A stretch of DNA of 64,000 nt from Chersky-840 sp963810195 (GTDB taxonomy: Bacteria; Actinomycetota; Acidimicrobiia; Acidimicrobiales; UBA8190): the NCBI GenBank assembly GCA_963810195.1, contig CAWEMO010000002.1, positions 372,001 to 436,000 of the forward strand, written 5' to 3'. Every line of letters starts with the position of its first letter. Position 1 is the stretch's first letter. A program made the position numbers and the translations under genes. Shown piece by piece: positions 27,204-35,378 of this stretch. The notes under the pieces were generated by a model that ran no database searches, was not told the origin of the DNA, and saw only the letters and a list, made by a program, of their open reading frames with translations.

Positions 27204-27220
27204 ACTTGCAAGTTGCAAGT
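27204..27220. promoter_or_regulatory. 17-bp palindrome, putative HxlR operator
   Basis: ACTTGCAA-G-TTGCAAGT is a perfect 8-bp inverted repeat around one base. It sits 13 bases upstream of the regulator's GTG and 62 bases upstream of the divergent protease ATG. Position and symmetry suit autoregulation by the HxlR protein; binding is inferred. Confidence 0.65.
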
Positions 27221-27281
27221 CACTAGTGGTTAGGACCGGGCACGGAGAAGTGCAGGTCACAGGCAATGTGGAGGTCGGGCG

Positions 27282-28194
27282 ATGGCAACAGTGGCAGAGG
27301 ATCTCTCGAAGTCGGTGGCGGACGTGGCGGCCAGGGTGGTCCCGTCGGTCGTGGGCATCGGGGCCGGAGGCAGCGGTGTCGTGGTGGACATGGGGCTGGT
27401 GGTGACCAACGCCCACAACATCCGGCGCGAGGAGGTGGTCGTGACCTTCGCCGACGGCCGCCGGGCCGAAGGTCGCCCCGCCGGGGTCGACGTGGACGGC
27501 GACCTGGCGGTGGTCTCGGTGGACACCGGGGACGCCCCGGCCCTCCCCCTGGCCGGCGCGGCGGTCCGCAGGGGAGACGCCGTCCTGGCCCTGGCCAACC
27601 CAGGGGGCGCGCCGCGCGGTGAGCGTGGGCAACGTGTCGGCGACCGACGTGAGCTTCCGTGGGCCCGGCGGCCGACGGGTCACCGGAGCCATCGAGCACA
27701 CCGCGCCGCTGGCGCGCGGATCCTCGGGCGGGCCGGTGGTCGACGTCACCGGACGGCTGGTCGGCATCGACACGCATCGCGTGGGCGACGGCTTCTACCT
27801 GGCGTTGCCGGCGGGAGCAGAGTTCCGGGCGCGTGTCGACGCGCTGGCGCGGGGCGAGGTGCCGCAGCGCCGGCGACTCGGGATCGCGGTCGCCCCCCCG
27901 CGTGTGGCGCGCCGGCTGCGGCAGTCCGTCGGGCTCCCCGAGCGTGAGGGGTTGCTCGTCCATGCCGTGGAGGAGGGAGGCCCCGCGGCGCGCGCCGGGA
28001 TCCGCCAGGGTGATCTGATCGTGCGCGTGGCGGGGACCGACGTCACGACGGTCGACGAGCTCGCCGCCACGCTCGAGGGCACCGATCCCCACGCGCCGGT
28101 CGAGGTGCTCGTGGTCCGGGGGGCCGACGAGATCACGCTGGGCGTCGTTCTCGACGACCCGGGAACCGGGGGCGCGGGCGCGGGCCCGGGCTGA
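27282..28194 (+). CDS. HtrA/DegP-like serine protease with PDZ domain, apparent single-base frameshift
   Basis: The trypsin-like domain shows the catalytic triad: His in TNAHNI near 45, Asp in GDLAVVSV near 71, and Ser in GSSGGPVVDV near 147. A PDZ domain (GLLVHAVEEGGPAARAGI) follows near 225-290. The first 110 codons and the rest are in different frames. Removing one G from the five at 27603-27607 gives ALANPGARRAVSVGNVSATD, the expected family sequence, and a 303-residue protein. No signal peptide or membrane helix is seen, which is unusual for HtrA, so it may act in the cytoplasm. GGAGG lies 7 bases before ATG 27282. Confidence 0.87.
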
Positions 28195-28329
28195 CGCCGC
28201 CGGCTGGCGGCGCCCGCGGGCGCAGGTGCCCGGGGGTTCGCCCCGGCACGCACGCACGTGGCAACCTGCTGCGCACCGGGAGGTGAGGACCCCCGGGACC
28301 GGGGAACGGCAACCACGGAGGGCGTCACC

Positions 28330-28677
28330 ATGGTCAAGCTCACCTGCCTCGTCCGCCGCAAGGACGGGATGTCGCCCGAGGAGTTCCACGCGTACTGGCG
28401 CGACCACCACGGGCCGCTCGTGGTGTCGACGCGCAGCGGCAGCCATGTCCTGCGCTATGAGCAGCACCACCGCCCACTGGCCGACTACGGGCCCGAGGAC
28501 GACGGCCAGTACGACGGGGTCACCGAGCAGTGGTTCGCGTCGATGGAGGAATACCAGGCGCACATCGCGGAGAAGGACTTCGCCGAGGTGTGGGCGGACC
28601 TCCCAAAATTCCTCGACGTCGAGCGCCTCGCATTCGTCGTCACCGAGGAGCCGGTGGTGATCCTGGCGGGTCGCTGA
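28330..28677 (+). CDS. EthD-domain small protein (dimeric alpha/beta barrel)
   Basis: The 115-residue protein begins MVKLTCLVRRKDGMSPEEF and has the EthD-type HAYWRDHHGPLV motif, then a second-half TEQWFASMEEYQAHI. These proteins form ferredoxin-like dimers linked to degradation of ethers or aromatics, or to monooxygenase-like reactions; the exact role is unknown. ATG 28330 fits the family start; the frame is open further upstream but without similarity. It is convergent with the repeat-bearing GH43-like gene, 16 bases apart. Confidence 0.85.
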   Translation: MVKLTCLVRRKDGMSPEEFHAYWRDHHGPLVVSTRSGSHVLRYEQHHRPLADYGPEDDGQYDGVTEQWFASMEEYQAHIAEKDFAEVWADLPKFLDVERLAFVVTEEPVVILAGR

Positions 28678-28693
28678 GCCCCACGGGGTGCGC

Positions 28694-30460
28694 TCAGGCC
28701 GAGGATCCGCCCACGACCCGATCCACGAGGCGCGTGCCACCCATGGATCCCGCGAAGTCGGCGTCCCCGAAGGAGAACACCCCTCCGTCGGAGGCCACCA
28801 ACCAGTAGCCGCCGCTGCCCGGCCCGGCGACGATGGCCACCATCGGCCGGCTGATCCGTTGTCCGCCCATGGACCCGAAGAACTGTGCGTTGCCGAACGC
28901 GAACACCCCGCCGTCGGACGCCACCAGCCAATAGCCGCCACCCTGAGGCATCGCCGCCATCCCGACCACGGGCGCGGCGAGGTGCGTGGCGCCCATGGAC
29001 CCGAAGAACGGGGCGTCGCCGAACGCGAACACCCCGCCGTCGGAGGCCACGAGCCAGTAACCGCCGCCGTCGGGAGTCGCCGCCATCCCGACCACGGGGG
29101 CGGCGAGGTGCGTGGCGCCCATGGACCCGAAGAACGGGGCGTCGCCGAACGCGAACACCCCGCCGTCGGAGGCCACGAGCCAGTAACCGCCGCCGTCGGG
29201 AGTCGCCGCCATCCCGACCACGGGCGCGGCGAGGTGCGCGCCGCCCATGGACCCGGCGAAGCCCGCGTCGAAGGCGAAGACCCCGCCGTCCGCGCCGACC
29301 TCCCAGTACCCCCCCGTGGCAGGGTCGCCGGCCCCTCCCACCACCGGTGCACGGAGGGCGACCGCCCCCGCCGACCCCGCGAACGCGGCCGCGCCGAACG
29401 CGAACACCCCGCCGTCCCCGGCGTAGAGGTGATAGCCCTCGGGCGCCGCGCCGTCCGCCACGGAGGGCGTGCCACCCGAGAAGGTCACGGGCGCGATCCA
29501 CATGCTGCGGAAGTCGCCTTCGGCGTAGGAGTAGTCGCTCGCCGGGCCGTCCCACGCGTGGTACGCCATCCACCAGTTTCCCGAGGGGTCCTGGAACAGC
29601 GACTCGCCGCCGGGCCCGAGCCGGACCGAGTCGGAGTGGACGATGGGGGAGTCGGTGGGCTCGGCACAGGGCCCGAGCGGGCCGGCGCACTCCGCGTAGC
29701 CCACGCCGTAGCCTGCGCTGGCCCACGCGCCCCCGGAAAAGAAAAGGACATAGGAGCCCGACGCGTCGACCATGTCCGGCGCCTCCACCGTGGATTCCCA
29801 CGGCTGGTCCTGGGTGAGCACGGCCTGGGGGCCCGACGCCAGCGACAAGCCGTCGGGAGAGAGTGCGGCCGCCCAGATGTCGGCCGGCGCGGCCGACTGG
29901 CCTGCATTGGACTTCCAGTACAGATACGGCGTGCCGTCGGCGCCGACGAACGGTTGGGGGTCGATCGATCCGCCCAGGTCCGGCTGGCAGATAAAGGGCG
30001 CCGAAGACGTGTCGACGAAGGGACCGGTCGGGACGAGGGAGGTGGCGATGGAGATGCACTCCTGGCCGGTGGCCGCCACCTCGGTGGCGTAGTACATGAC
30101 ATACCGGCCGCCGAGGACGACGACCCCCGGTGACCAGGTGCGGTAGGGCGTGGACCATGACGGCAGCACCGGCAGGGCGTCGCCCGCCGGCTGCCAGCTC
30201 TGGAGATCGGTCGAGATGAGCACCGGGATGTTCACGAGGTCACTCCCCGTCGTGTACGCGTAGTACAGCGTCCCCACCCGGATCACGTCGGGGTCGGGGG
30301 CATCCGCGTCGTACACGGGGGCGTCGACGTCGAGTGACGTCCGGGGCGCCGCCTGCGCTCCTGCCGGCCGGACTCCGAAGCCCGACACGGTCAGGACGAG
30401 CGCCCCAACTGTGGCAAGAGCCATCCGGGCGCGCCGCGACCGGGGTGAGATGGAGCGCAT
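28694..30460 (-). CDS. Secreted GH43-like glycosidase with C-terminal GYWLVASDGG repeats
   Basis: The 588-residue protein has a signal peptide (basic start, hydrophobic MALATVGALVLTVSGF, cleavage near AGAQA at residue 35). About residues 45-335 resemble a five-bladed GH43-type domain with the catalytic DADAPDPDVIRVG near 50. The C-terminal 250 residues hold six units of about 42 residues centred on GGYWLVASDGGVFAFGDA, a repeat found in many Acidimicrobiia extracellular proteins and thought to form a beta propeller. It probably binds or cleaves arabinan- or xylan-like polysaccharide outside the cell; activity is inferred. Two units are identical in DNA. Confidence 0.85.
   Translation of the reverse strand: MRSISPRSRRARMALATVGALVLTVSGFGVRPAGAQAAPRTSLDVDAPVYDADAPDPDVIRVGTLYYAYTTGSDLVNIPVLISTDLQSWQPAGDALPVLPSWSTPYRTWSPGVVVLGGRYVMYYATEVAATGQECISIATSLVPTGPFVDTSSAPFICQPDLGGSIDPQPFVGADGTPYLYWKSNAGQSAAPADIWAAALSPDGLSLASGPQAVLTQDQPWESTVEAPDMVDASGSYVLFFSGGAWASAGYGVGYAECAGPLGPCAEPTDSPIVHSDSVRLGPGGESLFQDPSGNWWMAYHAWDGPASDYSYAEGDFRSMWIAPVTFSGGTPSVADGAAPEGYHLYAGDGGVFAFGAAAFAGSAGAVALRAPVVGGAGDPATGGYWEVGADGGVFAFDAGFAGSMGGAHLAAPVVGMAATPDGGGYWLVASDGGVFAFGDAPFFGSMGATHLAAPVVGMAATPDGGGYWLVASDGGVFAFGDAPFFGSMGATHLAAPVVGMAAMPQGGGYWLVASDGGVFAFGNAQFFGSMGGQRISRPMVAIVAGPGSGGYWLVASDGGVFSFGDADFAGSMGGTRLVDRVVGGSSA
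28745..29420 (-). repeat. Tandem ~126-bp repeats encoding propeller-like units
   Basis: The coding region repeats with a 126-base period. The units starting at 28981 and 29107 are nearly identical, and the others are more diverged. Each encodes one GGYWLVASDGGVFAFG-type unit. The near-identity of the central pair indicates recent duplication or gene conversion. Confidence 0.9.
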
Positions 30461-30493
30461 CGGAGGCGGCGCCGGTCCTCGCTGCGCGCGTCG

Positions 30494-33184
30494 TCAGCGG
30501 GCGAGTTGGCGCAGGACGTACGCCAGGATGCCACCGTGACGGAAGTACTCCGCCTCCATGGGCGTGTCGATGCGGACACGCGCGTTGAACTCGACTGCTC
30601 CGGCCCGGACGACCAGCTCCTTGGGCACGTCACCGGCGCGCAGGGCGTCGAGCCCGGCGATGTCGAAGGTCTCCTCCCCGGTGATGCCGAGGCTCGCCAG
30701 CGACGTGCCTTCGGCGAACTGCAGGGGCAGGATCCCCATTCCCAGCAGGTTCGAGCGGTGGATCCGCTCGAAGCTCTCGGCGATGACGGCCCGCACGCCG
30801 AGCAGTGCCGGGCCCTTGGCCGCCCAGTCCCGCGACGAGCCGGATCCGTACTCCCTCCCCGCCAGCACCACCAGCGGGACACCCTGGTCCCGGTACCGCA
30901 TGGCGGCGTCGTAGATGCTCAACTGCTCGCCGCCGGGCAACAGGCGGGTGACGCCACCCTCGGTGCCCGGCGCCAGCAGGTTGCGGAGCCTTACGTTGGC
31001 GAACGTCCCCCGCATCATGACCTCGTGGTTGCCCCGCCGTGCCCCGTAGGAGTTGAACTCCGACGGCTCCACGCCGTGCTCGCTGAGATACACGCCGGCC
31101 GGCGAGCTGGGCCGGATCGACCCGGCCGGGGAGATGTGGTCCGTGGTGACGCTGTCGCCGAGCACGGCGAGCACTCGCGCCCCGACGATGTCGGCCACCG
31201 CGTCGGGTTCGGCGCTGAACTGCTCGAAGAACGGCGGCCGCAGGACGTAGGTGGAGCGAGAATCCCAACGGAAGGTCTCACCGCCACTGGAGTCGATGCC
31301 CTTCCATCGCCGGTCGCCCTCGAAGACCGACTCGTAGCGGGTGCGGAACATCTCCGAGGTCACGGCCTGTTCGATGGCGTCGGAGACCTCGGCCGGTGTG
31401 GGCCAGAGGTCGCGCAGGTACACGGCACGGCCGTCGCCGTCGGTGCCGAGCGGTTCGGAGGTGAGGTCGAGGTCGAGCGTGCCTGCCAACGCGTACGCCA
31501 CGACCAGCGGCGGCGACGCCAGGTAATTGAGGCGGACGTCGGGGTGGATGCGTCCTTCGAAGTTCCGGTTCCCCGACAACACGGCGGCGACCGACAGGTC
31601 CCCGTCGTGCACCGCATCGGAGACGCCGGGAAGGAGGGGCCCCGAATTGCCGATGCAGGTGGTGCACCCGAAGCCGACGAGCTGGAACCCGAGCGCCTCG
31701 AGCGGGTCGAGCAAACCGGCGCGCTCGTAGTAGTCCATGACGACCCGTGATCCGGGGGCGAGCGACGTCTTGACCCACGGCTTGGAGCGAAGTCCGCGCT
31801 CGACCGCCTTCTTGGCCAGCAGCCCGGCTGCCAGCATCACTTGGGGATTGGACGTGTTCGTGCAGCTGGTGATGGCCGCGATCACGACGTGGCCGTCGGC
31901 GATCTCGAGCGGCGCGTCGCCGCCGCTCGCCGTGGCGCTCCGCAGGGTCGTGCCGGCCCCGTCGTCCTCGGTGGCCGATGCCAGGGCGCGTCGGAAGCCC
32001 GACTTGGTGTCGGCGAGCGACACGCGGTCCTGGGGCCGGGAGGGGCCCGCCAGGCTTGGCTCCACCGTGGAGAGGTCGAGCGTCGCCACCTCGGAGAAGA
32101 CCGGTTCGGGGTCCCCGGGCCGGTGGAACAGGCCCTGCTCCTTGGCGTAGGCCTCGACCAGGGCCACGTGGGACTCATCTCGTCCGGTGAAGCGGAGATA
32201 GCGCACGGTGACGTCGTCGATCGGGAAGATCACGCACGTGGCCCCGTACTCGGGTGCCATGTTGCCGATGGTGGCCCGGTTCTCGAGCGGGAGCTGGGCG
32301 AGCCCGGGTCCGTGGACCTCGACGAACTTGCCCACCACCCCGTGCTTGCGCAGCAGCTGGGCGATGGTGAGCACCAGGTCGGTGGCGGTGGTCCCCTCGG
32401 GGAGCTCCCCCGTGAGCCGAAGTCCGACGACGGGCGGTACGAGCATCGTGAGCGGCTGGCCGAGCATGGCCGCCTCGGCCTCGATGCCGCCGACGCCCCA
32501 CCCGAGGACACCGAGCCCGTTGACCATCGTCGTGTGGGAGTCGGTCCCCACGAGCGTGTCCGGGAACGCCTGCCCGTCGTCGGTGGCGAACACCACGCGC
32601 GCCAGGTACTCCAGATTGACCTGATGGCAGATGCCGGTGCCCGGCGGTACCACGCGGAAGCCGTCGAAGGCCTGCTGGGCCCAGCGCAGGAGTTGGTACC
32701 GCTCGATGTTGCGCCCGTACTCGACATCGACGTTGGTGGCGAAGGACGAGGCGAGGCCCGACGACTCGGCGATCACGGAGTGGTCGATGACGAGCTCCAC
32801 CGGGACGAGGGGGTTGATGGCGGCGGGGTCGCCACCCGTCTCGGCCAGCGCGTCGCGCATGGCGGCGAGGTCGACCACGGCCGGGACCCCGGTGAAGTCC
32901 TGCATGAGGACGCGCTCGGGCGTGAAGGCAATCTCCGTGGCCGACGCCACCCCGGCCTTCTGGCGGCCCGCCCACCCGGCCACCGCCTCGATGTCCGCGG
33001 CGTGGACCTGACGCCCGTCCTCGTGGCGCAGCAGGTTTTCGAGGAGCACCTTCATGGCATAGGGCAGGCGGGCGATGTCGAAGCGTCCGGCCAGGGCGTC
33101 GAGTCGATGCACCTCGAAGCTCCGGTCGCCCACGGCGATCGTGGCGCGGGTGGAGAAGCTGTCGGCTGAGGGGGAAGCGGCCAT
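30494..33184 (-). CDS. acnA: Aconitate hydratase A
   Basis: The 896-residue product is full length for AcnA, which converts citrate to isocitrate in the TCA cycle with a [4Fe-4S] cluster. Cluster cysteines are in ITSCTNTSNPQVML near 440 and in GFGCTTCIGNSGPL near 506-509. The C-terminal swivel domain with EYGSGSSRDWAAKGP is intact. The ATG 33184 start begins MAASPSADSF, matching AcnA proteins; upstream frame sequence is not conserved. It stands alone, 33 bases downstream of the start of the GH43-like gene's coding strand. Confidence 0.95.
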   Translation of the reverse strand: MAASPSADSFSTRATIAVGDRSFEVHRLDALAGRFDIARLPYAMKVLLENLLRHEDGRQVHAADIEAVAGWAGRQKAGVASATEIAFTPERVLMQDFTGVPAVVDLAAMRDALAETGGDPAAINPLVPVELVIDHSVIAESSGLASSFATNVDVEYGRNIERYQLLRWAQQAFDGFRVVPPGTGICHQVNLEYLARVVFATDDGQAFPDTLVGTDSHTTMVNGLGVLGWGVGGIEAEAAMLGQPLTMLVPPVVGLRLTGELPEGTTATDLVLTIAQLLRKHGVVGKFVEVHGPGLAQLPLENRATIGNMAPEYGATCVIFPIDDVTVRYLRFTGRDESHVALVEAYAKEQGLFHRPGDPEPVFSEVATLDLSTVEPSLAGPSRPQDRVSLADTKSGFRRALASATEDDGAGTTLRSATASGGDAPLEIADGHVVIAAITSCTNTSNPQVMLAAGLLAKKAVERGLRSKPWVKTSLAPGSRVVMDYYERAGLLDPLEALGFQLVGFGCTTCIGNSGPLLPGVSDAVHDGDLSVAAVLSGNRNFEGRIHPDVRLNYLASPPLVVAYALAGTLDLDLTSEPLGTDGDGRAVYLRDLWPTPAEVSDAIEQAVTSEMFRTRYESVFEGDRRWKGIDSSGGETFRWDSRSTYVLRPPFFEQFSAEPDAVADIVGARVLAVLGDSVTTDHISPAGSIRPSSPAGVYLSEHGVEPSEFNSYGARRGNHEVMMRGTFANVRLRNLLAPGTEGGVTRLLPGGEQLSIYDAAMRYRDQGVPLVVLAGREYGSGSSRDWAAKGPALLGVRAVIAESFERIHRSNLLGMGILPLQFAEGTSLASLGITGEETFDIAGLDALRAGDVPKELVVRAGAVEFNARVRIDTPMEAEYFRHGGILAYVLRQLAR

Positions 33185-33255
33185 GGCCCACATTCTGTCG
33201 CCCACGGCGCGAGTCCGACACCTGGGGCCCCTCGTCGACCCCCCCCGAGTCCCCC

Positions 33256-33373
33256 GTGTAGCGTCTGGAGGGCTCGCCCTTGGGAGTGACGCTTGGTTTG
33301 GGCCGGACGACCGTGTTGGGTTGTCGCCCCGGACAGGCTCGACGCCTCTTCTGGGGAATCGCAAAGGACCGTG
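33256..33373 (+). promoter_or_regulatory. Leader element, copy A (duplicated at 47530-47648)
   Basis: This untranslated region contains a TAGCGT hexamer (33259-33264), TTGGGAGTGACGC (33280-33292), GGACGACCGT and ACAGGCTCGACGC blocks, and an AAAGGA ribosome site before ATG 33374. By hand alignment, 66 of 76 columns from the TTGGGAG block onward match copy B on the other strand. Possible stems are GGGC (33300-33303) with GCCC (33326-33329), and AGGC (33335-33338) with GCCT (33344-33347). In copy B the second stem keeps pairing through a G-U change. It does not match a riboswitch class I know. Confidence 0.7.
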
Positions 33374-33679
33374 ATGCCTGTCGTCCCTCCCGTCCGGCCC
33401 CCGCTCGTGGTAGTGCGCCCTTCCCTTCCCGGCCCCGATGACGGGAACGAGGAAGTTTCCGGCTCGTCCCGGACGTGCCGACGTTGCCGGCGGACCTTCG
33501 CCCGGCACCCGTCGGTCCTCTTCGTGGACCTCGTGGCGCGCTGGCTGTGTCCCGCGTGCGACCACGAGCGCGCCCGGCGAACCTCGAGGGTCGCGCTCCG
33601 GATCGTGGGCCCCGCGCCCGACACCTTCCGCGTCCCCGATCCCGGCCCCGTGCCGGCCGCCCAGGAGCGCTCCCGGTGA
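33374..33679 (+). CDS. Small zinc-ribbon protein
   Basis: I do not recognise the family. The 101-residue protein has a Pro-rich start (MPVVPPVRPP) and then a CRRC...CPAC pair (residues about 39-65), a typical four-cysteine zinc ribbon, with basic residues around it. AAAGGA precedes ATG 33374. The start and first four codons (MPVV) are shared with the 17-residue peptide at 47476-47529, which follows leader copy B. The stop overlaps the GAF-ANTAR start (GTGA near 33676), so it is the first gene of the ANTAR operon. A nucleic-acid-binding role is possible. Confidence 0.7.
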   Translation: MPVVPPVRPPLVVVRPSLPGPDDGNEEVSGSSRTCRRCRRTFARHPSVLFVDLVARWLCPACDHERARRTSRVALRIVGPAPDTFRVPDPGPVPAAQERSR

Positions 33680-34374
33680 ACGCCCGGGACCCGAAGCGCT
33701 TCTGGGCCGTGCTGTCGGGGGCCGCCGACCACGAGCGGCCGTCGCTGGCGACGTTGTGCCGGGGGTGTGTCGCCCTGCTCCCGGTGAGTGGGGCGGCCAT
33801 CTCGCTCATGGCCCACTCCCACCCTCAGAGCGTGGCCAGCGCCTTCGACGGGAGAACCCGGGCCCTCCAGGACCTGGAGTTCACCCTGGGGGAGGGGCCG
33901 GCGATGGACGCGTACGCGCAGGGCATGCCCGTCCTGGTGCCCGACGTCCGGAACCGGGCAAGCCGGTGGCCGCAATTCAGCGCGGCGGTGGCCGCCATGG
34001 GCGTCGAGGCCGTCTTCGCCATGCCACTGCTCACGACGGCGGCGAGCATCGGCGTCCTCGTGCTGTACCGGGACGAGGCGGGGGCTCTCGAGGAGAACCA
34101 GCTTGCCGACGCCCTCGAGGTCGCCGACCTGGTCACACAGCTGGTGCTCGTCATGCAGTCCGAAGCGGCCACCGAGTCGGTGGCGTGGGCGTTGGACGTC
34201 TCGGACCACCGCGCCGCGGTCCACCAGGCCACCGGGATGATCGCCGTCCAGATCGACTCCGACGTCGACGAGGCCCTCGTCCGCCTGCGGGCACACTCTT
34301 TCGCCGCCGACCGCCCGATCCGCGACGTGGCCGAGGACGTCATCACGGGCAGACTCCGGTTCGACGACCGGTGA
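33676..34374 (+). CDS. GAF and ANTAR domain protein 1
   Basis: The 232-residue protein has a GAF sensor (about 10-150, with LGEGPAMDAYAQG and VEAVFAMPLL). A C-terminal ANTAR RNA-binding module (about 165-225) follows: VHQATGMIAVQI, then DEALVRLRAHSFAADRPIRD. ANTAR proteins act as antiterminators that bind paired hairpins in nascent RNA. It lacks a receiver domain, so the GAF ligand probably gives the signal. Translation is coupled to the zinc-ribbon gene through the overlapping GTG 33676. CAGGAGCG lies just upstream as a ribosome site. Confidence 0.88.
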   Translation: MNARDPKRFWAVLSGAADHERPSLATLCRGCVALLPVSGAAISLMAHSHPQSVASAFDGRTRALQDLEFTLGEGPAMDAYAQGMPVLVPDVRNRASRWPQFSAAVAAMGVEAVFAMPLLTTAASIGVLVLYRDEAGALEENQLADALEVADLVTQLVLVMQSEAATESVAWALDVSDHRAAVHQATGMIAVQIDSDVDEALVRLRAHSFAADRPIRDVAEDVITGRLRFDDR

Positions 34375-34413
34375 CGGACCGGCTCGGCGAATGGGGGCGA
34401 CACGGATGGCCCG

Positions 34414-34437
34414 CGGTGGGACAATGGGTGTCCACCG
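34414..34437 (+). promoter_or_regulatory. Hairpin upstream of the second GAF-ANTAR gene
   Basis: Bases 34414-34423 pair with 34429-34437 in a nine-bp stem with one bulged G and the loop ATGGG. It lies in the 132-base gap between the two ANTAR genes. ANTAR targets are hairpins with A in the first and G in the fourth loop position of a six-base loop; this five-base loop only approximates that, so target status is a guess. Confidence 0.35.
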
Positions 34438-34506
34438 GACCTCTGGCGATGGCGAGGGCGCCCCGGGGACGTCCGGGCCAGCATGGCGTAAGGAGGTGGG
34501 TCGACG

Positions 34507-35274
34507 GTGGACAGGCGAGAGGAGTGGCTAGCGCGCACGTTCGTCGAGCTGGCTGACACGCTCGTCGCCGATTATGACGTCGTGGACTTTCTGTCCACCC
34601 TGGCCGAGCGATGCGTGGAGCTGCTCGAAACGGTGGAAGTCGGTCTGGTCCTCCTGGACCGCCACGGTGGGCTGCAGGTGATGGCGTCGTCCACCGAGCG
34701 CATGCGCGTGGCCGAGCTGTTCGAGGTCCAGCACGAGGAGGGCCCCTGCTTCGACTGTCAGCAGGGAGGCCAGCAGATCCTTAACGAGCCTCTCGACTCG
34801 GCCGACGACCGCTGGCCGCGATTCGGCCCCATGGCCCGGGAGGCGGGTTTCAGGATGGCGCACGCCCTGCCGTTGCGGCTCCGCCAGGACATCATCGGCG
34901 CCATGAACATCTTCGACACCGAGCCGCGGGAGTTGACGGCGCGGCAGGTGAATCTGAGCCAGGCGTTGGCGGATGCCGCCACCATCGGCATCCTCCAGGA
35001 ACGCAGCGTCCGGCAGCAGACCGACATCGCCGGGCACCTGCAGGGAGCGCTGAATTCCCGGATCGTGATCGAGCAGGCCAAGGGCGTTGTCGCAGAACAG
35101 CAAAAGGTGAGCATGGAAGACGCGTTTGCGATGCTCAGGGGCTATGCCCGGAGCAGCCGGGTTCCGCTGAGCGAGCTGGCCCGTTCGATCGTGGACCGAT
35201 CGCTCAGCTCGGCGGCGCTGCGCTCCGCCCCTCCGCTCGGGCGCGGTGCCGCCGGCTCCCGCTCGACTCCGTGA
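34507..35274 (+). CDS. GAF and ANTAR domain protein 2
   Basis: The 255-residue protein has a GAF domain (about 15-165; HEEGPCFDC, ILNEPLDSADDRWP, MAHALPLRLR). An ANTAR module follows at about 180-238, with NSRIVIEQAKGVVAEQ, MEDAFAMLRGYARSS and PLSELARSIVD. This is closer to the ANTAR consensus than its upstream neighbour. The start GTG 34507 follows AAGGAGGT. It probably regulates RNA targets by antitermination; the CxDC pair in the GAF domain might sense redox state, which is inference. The tail after residue 235 is Ser/Ala/Arg-rich. Confidence 0.9.
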   Translation: MDRREEWLARTFVELADTLVADYDVVDFLSTLAERCVELLETVEVGLVLLDRHGGLQVMASSTERMRVAELFEVQHEEGPCFDCQQGGQQILNEPLDSADDRWPRFGPMAREAGFRMAHALPLRLRQDIIGAMNIFDTEPRELTARQVNLSQALADAATIGILQERSVRQQTDIAGHLQGALNSRIVIEQAKGVVAEQQKVSMEDAFAMLRGYARSSRVPLSELARSIVDRSLSSAALRSAPPLGRGAAGSRSTP

Positions 35275-35300
35275 GGCTGCGGTTCCTGTCGGCTCGCGTG

Positions 35301-35354
35301 GCCGATAGCCGCGGCGTCGCCGATAGCCGCGGCGTCGCCGGTAGCCGCGGCATC
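35301..35354 (+). repeat. Three 18-bp tandem repeats between ANTAR 2 and DUF6629
   Basis: The unit GCCGATAGCCGCGGCGTC is exact at 35301-35318 and 35319-35336, with a third copy at 35337-35354 differing at two bases. The repeats fill most of the 104-base gap before the DUF6629 gene. Confidence 0.9.
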
Positions 35355-35378
35355 GCCGAGCCACGCTAGGGATCGGGG

